Shown: positions 58,734-64,000 of the stretch, in pieces
How positions within the stretch are numbered: the first letter of the stretch is position 1
Layout of the letters: each line of letters begins with the position of its first letter
Source of the DNA: Pseudomonas shirazensis
Lineage (GTDB): Bacteria > Pseudomonadota > Gammaproteobacteria > Pseudomonadales > Pseudomonadaceae
Assembly: GCF_014268785.2 (NCBI RefSeq)
Contig: NZ_JABWRD020000003.1
Location: 124,001-188,000, forward strand
Length of the DNA stretch: 64,000 nt
Reading direction: 5' to 3'
Program-made: the position numbers and the translations under genes
The notes under the pieces: generated by a model
What the model was told of the DNA's origin: nothing
The model's input: the letters and a program-made list of their open reading frames with translations, nothing else
The model's database searches: none

Positions 58734-60089
58734 AATATCATCAAGCGTCCGCCTGAGGTTATCCCCGATCCCTACGCGCTCATCATTGCAGAGCACAAGG
58801 ATCACGCGGCGCAATACCTTGAGCTAGCACACCCGCTCGATCCCAAGGGCAGGTACCTGCATTTTGACGAGTGGCGGTTTCGCTTCCCCGCTGGACTGGA
58901 TGCCGCGCTGGCGTGGTCCGTGATCAAATTCTCGAGAAATGGCCAGCTCAGCCCTGCGCTGAAACTCGGCGATCCTCCACATCAGTGCCGCTACCTACAC
59001 ACGCCTGCCATGCATCTGGCTGTTTCGAAATGCGATCAGCACACAACCACGGCGCAACTGGAGTGGATGTGCTCGAAGATCGGCGAAAGCAAGCATCTAC
59101 AGTACCTGCTCAACGACCTTGTAGAAGACGAGGCGATCAGCAGCAGCCAGCTTGAAGGCGCAGCTACTACTACAAAGGCTGCGAAGGACTTGCTGAAGAG
59201 AAGCAGAGTGCCGCGCTCCGCCGATGAGAAAATGATCATCGGTAACTACAAGATGATGAATTTCGCCTGGGAAAACAGGGACAAGGAGCTAAGTGAGGAG
59301 CTGATCACCGAGCTGCACAAGATCGGTGTAGAGGGCATCGATGATGACAAATACCATCCCGGTGCATTCAAGAATACCGACGACGTCGTAGTTGGGGATG
59401 GCGGCGAAGTGGTGCATCAGCCGCCTCCGGTCGCCGGGCTGCCTCAACGGATTGGCCAGCTATGTGACTGGATCAACACCGACCACACCGACGGGCTCAG
59501 CAAGGCCTACATGCATCCATTGATCAAAGCGATCATTCTGCATTTCGCTATTGGCTACGAGCACCCGTTTCACGACGGCAACGGCCGGGTCGCCCGATCG
59601 CTGTTCTACTGGTTCATGTTCAAAAAAGGCTTCAGCGCGTTCCGCTACATCGCCATCAGCACCCTGCTGAAAAAAGCCCCGATCCAGTACGGCAAAAGCT
59701 ATCTCTACACCGAAACCGACGGCATGGACCTGACCTATTTTCTCGACTACCAATGCCGGGTGCTGGCCAGAGCGATCAGCAAGTTTACCGAGACCTACGA
59801 AAAGACGGCGCAGTCGATCATGGAGTTCAACGCGTTCCTGTTTCAGTCCGGGCTTTATAACAAGCTCAGCGAAAAGCAACGGGTTGTGCTCAATGTCGCC
59901 AAACAAGGCGTGGCTACCGAGTTTACGGTTAGTCAGGTCAAGGACAACCTTGGGTGCGCATACAACACCGCAGCGACTGCGCTGAATGGCCTGGTTGAGC
60001 TAGGGATCTTCCAGAAGCAGAAGGTGGGCAGTGAGTGGGTCTACTGCATGTATGACAGCGATCGGATCATGAAGACCTGGAAGGGGTGA
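58731..60089 (+). CDS. Fic-family protein (class II, self-inhibited)
   Basis: A 452-residue protein likely to transfer AMP (or another nucleotide) to protein targets. N-terminal DUF4172/Fic_N-like region includes the inhibitory motif SSSQLEGAATTTKAAKDLL (Ser-x3-Glu-Gly, about residues 137-143) which blocks ATP placement until released. The Fic core motif HPFHDGNGRVARSLFYWFMF (about 278-297) is complete including the catalytic His. The C-terminus has a winged-helix region (FTVSQVKDNLGCAYNTAATA) that could bind DNA. Start at 58731 (MNIIKRPPEV); no clear ribosome site. No antitoxin partner gene is adjacent. Confidence 0.9.
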   Translation: MNIIKRPPEVIPDPYALIIAEHKDHAAQYLELAHPLDPKGRYLHFDEWRFRFPAGLDAALAWSVIKFSRNGQLSPALKLGDPPHQCRYLHTPAMHLAVSKCDQHTTTAQLEWMCSKIGESKHLQYLLNDLVEDEAISSSQLEGAATTTKAAKDLLKRSRVPRSADEKMIIGNYKMMNFAWENRDKELSEELITELHKIGVEGIDDDKYHPGAFKNTDDVVVGDGGEVVHQPPPVAGLPQRIGQLCDWINTDHTDGLSKAYMHPLIKAIILHFAIGYEHPFHDGNGRVARSLFYWFMFKKGFSAFRYIAISTLLKKAPIQYGKSYLYTETDGMDLTYFLDYQCRVLARAISKFTETYEKTAQSIMEFNAFLFQSGLYNKLSEKQRVVLNVAKQGVATEFTVSQVKDNLGCAYNTAATALNGLVELGIFQKQKVGSEWVYCMYDSDRIMKTWKG

Positions 60090-60302
60090 TCTGCGGCTCC
60101 GATACTTGCGGTGATTCAGCTACGAGCATGAGCGCCGCGATGGCCGAGAACCCGTCCTCTACTCGCTTTTCGAGGTATACAAACCCGGCCTCCCTGAACC
60201 TGCGCTTTGAGCGAGGATCACCGGCTCAGCAAACTGCCAAAACGGTCCGGCATATGGCCCAGGCCAGCAGTTATCACATACCAATTGATTTTCGATCTGG
60301 TC

Positions 60303-60312
60303 ACGTATACGT
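60303..60312. promoter_or_regulatory. Palindrome ACGTATACGT upstream of hipB
   Basis: A perfect 10-bp dyad 33 bp before the chosen hipB start in an otherwise gene-free 256-bp gap. It is a candidate HipB operator and also contains a TATACG -10-like sequence. Confidence 0.45.
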
Positions 60313-60345
60313 TACATGTCAATCCAATTGTCTCGTATTCTAAAC

Positions 60346-60597
60346 ATGGACCACGAACTGCTAACTCAGCGCTTAGGGCGACAAATACGCACACGGCGCC
60401 TTCATCGAGGACTCACCCAGCAACAGCTTGCAGAGCTGGCAAACCTTACTCGTCAGAAAATCATCGCTGTGGAGAAAGGTAGCCTATCCGTTGCTATCGC
60501 CGCCTATGCTAAAGCTCTTGGCGCAATGGATTGCGAGTTGCAAGTGATTGCTGCAGCCATGCCTACGTTGGAAGAGATCCAGGGGATGTTTGAATGA
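60346..60597 (+). CDS. hipB: HipB-type antitoxin (XRE helix-turn-helix)
   Basis: An 83-residue DNA-binding antitoxin from the ATG at 60346 (MDHELLTQRLGRQIRTRRLH). The Cro/CI helix-turn-helix is LTQQQLAELANLTRQKIIAV (about residues 24-43), followed by a beta-strand ending (CELQVIAAAMPTLEEIQGMF). A start at 60316 would add 10 residues; neither has a clear ribosome site. It overlaps hipA by 4 bp. Confidence 0.88.
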   Translation: MDHELLTQRLGRQIRTRRLHRGLTQQQLAELANLTRQKIIAVEKGSLSVAIAAYAKALGAMDCELQVIAAAMPTLEEIQGMFE

Positions 60598-61793
60598 GCG
60601 CTTCACTGACTGTAACGACACCCCAAGGGATCAGCGGAACAATCCTTACCAGCGCTGCTGATTACCTGTTTCGTTACGCTGCGGAGGCTGAGCCGCGCGC
60701 TGCAGTCAGCCTGCTCATGCCTACCCGCATTGAAGAGTACCGCCATCGAGATTTGCATCCGGTATTTCAGATGAACCTGCCGGAAGGTTATGTGCTCGAG
60801 CAGCTACGCAACCGCCTGGCAAAGATCGCAAAAGTCGACCCCATGTTGCTACTGGCGTTATCTGGCAGCAGCTCTCCCATAGGCCGGGTGCACGTCAGCT
60901 CGCGCACGGTTGATGCGTTGCTTGAGCGTGAGCAGTTTCCTGGCGAAAAGCTGGACGAAATTTTATCTTGGGACGGCTCGCACGACATCTTCGCCGACCT
61001 GGTGGATCGCTACATCCTGCGTGCCGGTATCTCGGGTGTGCAGCCTAAAGTCCTGGTGCCTGAACAACAAAATTCAACACCACAGCGGTTCACCTCGAAG
61101 ACTTCGGAATTGATTATCAAAAGTGGCCGCGACGAATATCCCGGCCTGGCCATCAATGAGTACCTGTGCATGACCATCGCGCAGGCCTCAGGGCTGCCCG
61201 TGCCGCCGTTCTTCCTCTCGGACAACGCCAAGTTGTTCGTCATGCGCCGCTTCGACCGGGACGAGCAGCACAACCCAATCGGTTTTGAAGACATGACGGC
61301 GTTGATGGGACTGTCAGCAGAGCAGAAGTACAGCAAGAGCTATGCAGCGATTGCCAAGGCAATCCGCGTGTTCTGCGCACCCGAGCACCTCAATGCCTCG
61401 CTCACGCAACTGTTCGAGATGGTTACGCTGAGCTGCATCGTCGGTAACGGCGATGCCCATCTGAAAAACTTTGGCCTGCTCTATTCTGACCCCGTGATGC
61501 GCGATGCCCGCCTGGCGCCCGCTTACGACATCGTCAACACCACGGCTTACATCCCCGAAGACGTGCTCGCGCTTACGCTCGCCGGCAATAAGTCGATGTT
61601 TGCATCCCGTCAGGGCTTGCTGGACTTCGCCGAGACGTGCGGTGTAGCGCAACCGGGTGAAATTATCCGCAAGCAGTTGCAGGCGCTTGAGCAAGTACTG
61701 GCGAAAGCGCCGGAGCTATGCGAGCAAGCGCCGCACGTAGTTGCGGCGATCAAGCAGAGTGCAGGGCCTTTTATTCGGAGCTTTGGCAGCTGA
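60594..61793 (+). CDS. hipA: HipA-type serine/threonine kinase toxin
   Basis: A 399-residue kinase; E. coli HipA phosphorylates glutamyl-tRNA synthetase and causes dormancy. The N-terminal subdomain includes FQMNLPEGYVLEQLRNRLAK. The P-loop-like region is SGVQPKVLVPEQQNSTP and the ATP lysine is in SELIIKSGRDEYPGLAINEY. The catalytic loop is GNGDAHLKNFGLLYSDP (about 284-300) and the metal Asp is in LAPAYDIVNTTAYI. All key residues appear intact. It is coupled to hipB (ATGA). Confidence 0.9.
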   Translation: MSASLTVTTPQGISGTILTSAADYLFRYAAEAEPRAAVSLLMPTRIEEYRHRDLHPVFQMNLPEGYVLEQLRNRLAKIAKVDPMLLLALSGSSSPIGRVHVSSRTVDALLEREQFPGEKLDEILSWDGSHDIFADLVDRYILRAGISGVQPKVLVPEQQNSTPQRFTSKTSELIIKSGRDEYPGLAINEYLCMTIAQASGLPVPPFFLSDNAKLFVMRRFDRDEQHNPIGFEDMTALMGLSAEQKYSKSYAAIAKAIRVFCAPEHLNASLTQLFEMVTLSCIVGNGDAHLKNFGLLYSDPVMRDARLAPAYDIVNTTAYIPEDVLALTLAGNKSMFASRQGLLDFAETCGVAQPGEIIRKQLQALEQVLAKAPELCEQAPHVVAAIKQSAGPFIRSFGS

Positions 61794-61802
61794 GACGCAC
61801 GG

Positions 61803-62021
61803 TCAGATACTTGAATTTTGCGGCAGGTTCTCACCGCTGTGAACGTCCGTCTCTCGCGACCACGCTTCATGCTCGTACCAATCCTCACCAAACAACTCAG
61901 CGGGATGCATCGTCCGATCGGCACCATTTCCGCAGGCCAGCGCCTTGGCCGGGCAGTACAGGTCGCATCCCCAGCAAATGCGTTCGGGATGGCTCGGGTT
62001 GAGGGGGAATTTCTTGGCCAT
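61803..62021 (-). CDS. DUF3079-family small protein
   Basis: A 72-residue protein with four clustered cysteines (ICWGCDLYCPAKALACGNG; Cys16, 19, 23, 30) that could bind a metal or Fe-S centre. MAKKFPLNPSHPERICWGCD and RTMHPAELFGEDW are recognised as DUF3079. Function is unknown. It is convergent with hipA, whose stop lies 10 bp away. Confidence 0.75.
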   Translation of the reverse strand: MAKKFPLNPSHPERICWGCDLYCPAKALACGNGADRTMHPAELFGEDWYEHEAWSRETDVHSGENLPQNSSI

Positions 62022-62164
62022 GCAGCGCCCTCGTTGTAGCAGTCATTGCGCTTAGGTTACTGCTGCCGTGAGTGCGGATTTTGATCGGCATCAACTTGAT
62101 GCTGCTTACCCTGTGCCTCGTTTAGCTGCGCAGTGTGAGGGCCGCCGAGCGACCCCAGCTGCGC

Positions 62165-62449
62165 CTATGGCGTTGTGCGTTGAGCTCGGTTTCGCGCGAT
62201 CTCGATGTCGTCCATGATCGCCTTGGCGAAGGTGCTCAGGTAATCCGCTGCGCCGAGCAGCTTGTGGTCATTCTCCATATCGCCCTCGCGGACCAGATGC
62301 TTGATGTAGCCGAGTAGCACTGACACATGCTCATAGGCGTGCTCGAACGGCACTCCGGGCATGACTTGAAATATATGAGAGGACTCCTCTCCTGACTCGA
62401 AGAACGTCTCGACACCGGCGGTGACGTTGGTTTTTGGATCGGCGCTCAT
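62165..62449 (-). CDS. DUF3077-like small protein
   Basis: A 94-residue protein, acidic and helical: IFQVMPGVPFEHAYEHVSVL, then LLGAADYLSTFAKAIMDDIE. The F-x-V-x-PGV-x4-A pattern is that of DUF3077, a family largely confined to Pseudomonas. It lies one base after the stop of the next entry, so they are an operon pair. Function unknown. Confidence 0.7.
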   Translation of the reverse strand: MSADPKTNVTAGVETFFESGEESSHIFQVMPGVPFEHAYEHVSVLLGYIKHLVREGDMENDHKLLGAADYLSTFAKAIMDDIEIARNRAQRTTP

Positions 62450-62450
62450 C

Positions 62451-62720
62451 TCAGCACTCCTCCGGCTTTGTTGGCAGGCAGGTCACCGCATAATCGATCA
62501 ATACGCGTGAGGCGTCGGCAGTGTGAGCAGCGTTTGCGAGCATGTTCAGCCCGGCGTGGTAAGGGTGGACGCGACGGTGTTGTTCAATGGTTTCGGCTAC
62601 GCCGCGCAGCAATTCGCTGGCGTGGGCGAGGATTTCAGAGGTCGTGACGTTTGGGTGGAGGCTGAAGGAGGGCAGTTGGGTGAAGTCTTGGCGGGGTGGG
62701 TCGGGGACGAGTTTCTTCAT
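62451..62720 (-). CDS. DUF6124-like small protein
   Basis: An 89-residue protein: MKKLVPDPPRQDFTQLPSFS followed by two helices (EILAHASELLRGVAETIEQH; LNMLANAAHTADASRVLIDY). The MKKLVPDPP start is typical of small Pseudomonas proteins found beside DUF3077 genes. GGAG precedes the ATG. The region immediately upstream is packed with hairpins. Function unknown. Confidence 0.7.
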   Translation of the reverse strand: MKKLVPDPPRQDFTQLPSFSLHPNVTTSEILAHASELLRGVAETIEQHRRVHPYHAGLNMLANAAHTADASRVLIDYAVTCLPTKPEEC

Positions 62721-63178
62721 GGTGGATCTCCGTGTTTACACAGGGACTGTCACCACCTCCCTTCTCACGGGGTGGGTGGCAGTCGTACGCGGAGTGAGAA
62801 ACCGGTAAACATGGAAAAACCCGGCCAGACCGAAGTCTGCCCACGTACGACCGCCATTGATTGGCCGCTAACATGTTTACAAGGTTCTCACACCTTGGTC
62901 GCGCAAATGACGACCCAGGGACGGTACCCCTGGGGCATTTCCCCGACAACATGGAAGCTTCCGCAAGCGGCGTAGGATAGTTCCGAAGAGAGCTTGGCTG
63001 AAGTATTTGGTTGCAGGTTGGGAAATTTCCTACCTGATAGTCGCAGGTGAAATCTGCGTCTTGAAGCAGGCAGTCAGACGCATACGGCTATCCACAGTCA
63101 TGCAAGATTCCGTATCACATCGAGCGCTGCATACATTTCCCTGCCGACCTAGTCTTGGGCAACCGCCTGCCGCCTAAT
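62721..63178. other. Structured intergenic region with several dyads
   Basis: No gene is supported here. Seen features: imperfect hairpin arms 62745-62760/62769-62784; a 20-bp inverted repeat (62794-62813 and 62872-62891, 17 of 20 matching, each containing GTAAACATG); hairpin CAGAC-CGAA-GTCTG (62826-62839); hairpin CCCAGGG/CCCTGGG (62914-62934). From 62935 to 63178 nothing distinct was seen. On the minus strand the first 215 bp would be the leader of the DUF6124/DUF3077 pair. Confidence 0.55.
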
Positions 63179-63220
63179 GGTGGGTATAGTGTTGATTGAA
63201 AATGCGTTGGTGGTTATAGT
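63179..63220 (+). promoter_or_regulatory. hicAB promoter with 12-bp direct repeats
   Basis: -35 TTGATT (63192-63197), 17-bp spacer, -10 TATAGT (63215-63220). GGTGGGTATAGT (63179-63190) and GGTGGTTATAGT (63209-63220) are direct repeats exactly 30 bp apart, 11 of 12 identical; the second covers the -10. HicB, which has a DNA-binding domain, may bind them. Confidence 0.65.
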
Positions 63221-63250
63221 CTCTACCGGCGCATCGGCCAAGGAAAGGTC

Positions 63251-63442
63251 ATGCAGAGCCGCGAACTGATATCGGTAATCGAAGCGGATGGTTGGTACCT
63301 GGTGCGCACGCGCGGCAGCCATCACCACTTCAAGCATCCTCACAAACCAGGGCTGGTCACCGTCCCGCACCCGAAGAAGGATCTGCTGCCCAAAACCGCG
63401 GCCAGCATCCTCAGGCAAGCGCGGATCGGCTACGTCAGCTAA
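63251..63442 (+). CDS. hicA: HicA-type mRNA interferase toxin
   Basis: A 63-residue double-stranded-RNA-binding-fold RNase: MQSRELISVIEADGWYLVRT, the catalytic His in RGSHHHFKHPHKPG, and VTVPHPKKDLLPKTAASILR. AAGGAAAGG precedes the ATG. It lies 15 bp before hicB. Confidence 0.93.
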   Translation: MQSRELISVIEADGWYLVRTRGSHHHFKHPHKPGLVTVPHPKKDLLPKTAASILRQARIGYVS

Positions 63443-63457
63443 CCACGGAGAACGCCC

Positions 63458-63865
63458 ATGCTGTTCCCAATCGCAATTCTCCCCGGCGACGACACCCATG
63501 CCTGGGGTGTGGAAGTGCCGGATATCCCCGGCTGCTACTCGGCTGGAGATGACCTCGACGACGCCATGGCAATGGCTCGCGAAGCTATTGAAGGTCATCT
63601 TGAGCTGCTTGCTCAGGATCAACAGGAGATTCCCAAGGCCAGCAAGGTGACTGTGCATGCTGCCAATCCAGATTATCTCGGTTGTACCTGGGCATTGATC
63701 GAGATTGATATCACCCGCTATCTGGGCAAGGCGGAGAAGCTCAACATCACTTTGCCGGCGTACTTGCTGAGCCGGATCGACGCTTTTGTGAAAAATCATC
63801 CGGAGCACAAAAGCCGGTCGGGCTTTTTGGCGGAAGCTGCGTTGAAGGTTCTTCAGGGCGATTGA
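63458..63865 (+). CDS. hicB: HicB-type antitoxin
   Basis: A 135-residue antitoxin: N-terminal degenerate RNase H fold (WGVEVPDIPGCYSAGDDLDD, AMAMAREAIEGHLELLAQD) and a C-terminal ribbon-helix-helix (LNITLPAYLLSRIDAFVKNH) giving DNA binding. The toxin-first order is normal for hicAB. Confidence 0.93.
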   Translation: MLFPIAILPGDDTHAWGVEVPDIPGCYSAGDDLDDAMAMAREAIEGHLELLAQDQQEIPKASKVTVHAANPDYLGCTWALIEIDITRYLGKAEKLNITLPAYLLSRIDAFVKNHPEHKSRSGFLAEAALKVLQGD

Positions 63866-63961
63866 GGCGGCGTGGGTTTTCGATGAAGGGAATGCGCCCG
63901 GAGTCGGCGGCGGTTGCGGAGACTGGGATTGGCGGGTATTGGGGTTTGGGGCGGGATTGCT

Positions 63962-64000
63962 GGGGCCGCTTTGCGGCCCTTTCGCGACACAAGGCCGCTC
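63962..64000 (+). repeat. REP-like sequence cut by the right edge
   Basis: GGGGCCGCTTTGCGGCCCTT followed by TCGCGACACAAGGCCGCTC, a second Pseudomonas REP variant. It continues beyond the window. Confidence 0.7.

Noticed and set aside
62635..62952. Minus-strand open frame of 105 codons overlapping the DUF6124-like gene start
   Set aside because: Overlaps a better-supported gene in another frame, has no ribosome site, and its translation follows the hairpin arms; treated as part of the structured leader.
1..64000. tRNA, rRNA, CRISPR arrays, prophage genes or integrase
   Set aside because: No cloverleaf-like 3' CCA genes, no regularly spaced repeats, and no phage structural or integrase genes were seen.

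Overview
The window is chromosomal DNA of a Pseudomonas, most likely of the P. putida group. The evidence is high G+C, the REP elements typical of these species, and a gene order that from memory matches P. putida KT2440: tauABCD, lsfA, ssuEADCBF, gshA, tex, ompR-envZ, rimBK, hslR, hslO, pckA, fdhD, nudE, cysQ, dctBD, aguA, oprQ. I see no rRNA, tRNA, CRISPR array or replication origin.

Positions 1-21.2 kb are a sulfur-scavenging region. A minus-strand operon encodes two SfnB-like flavoproteins, an NtaA/SnaA/DszA-type FMN monooxygenase and the start of a MetQ/NlpA binding protein that runs off the left edge. Next come a cystine-type ABC transporter (tcyN, tcyL, tcyJ), an EpsC serine acetyltransferase, a BCCT transporter, the taurine genes tauABCD, an OprD-family porin, the 1-Cys peroxiredoxin LsfA, and the complete alkanesulfonate operon ssuEADCBF. 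Together they import organosulfur compounds, release sulfite or thiols, and supply O-acetylserine for cysteine synthesis.

From 21.2 to 22.7 kb an intact IS3-family element (orfA/orfB, 25-bp inverted repeats, 3-bp target duplication) sits between two facing REP elements.

From 22.7 to 58.6 kb the genes are mostly core: tetR-gshA, tex-thioesterase, ompR-envZ, rimB-rimK, hslR-hslO-pckA, a YefM/YoeB toxin-antitoxin pair, a glycine-zipper lipoprotein-like protein, fdhD with a YdeP-type molybdoenzyme, a BON-LysM protein, yrfG, nudE-cysQ, dctB-dctD-thioesterase, rfbBACD (dTDP-L-rhamnose), a kinase/phospho-lyase fusion, aguA, a TonB-dependent siderophore receptor with a candidate Fur box, and an OprQ-like porin.

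From 58.7 to 63.9 kb lies an accessory stretch: a Fic protein, HipBA, a DUF3079 protein, a pair of small Pseudomonas proteins (DUF3077/DUF6124-like) behind an unusually structured intergenic region, and HicAB. Several of these genes have repeats or palindromes at their promoters that look like autoregulatory operators.
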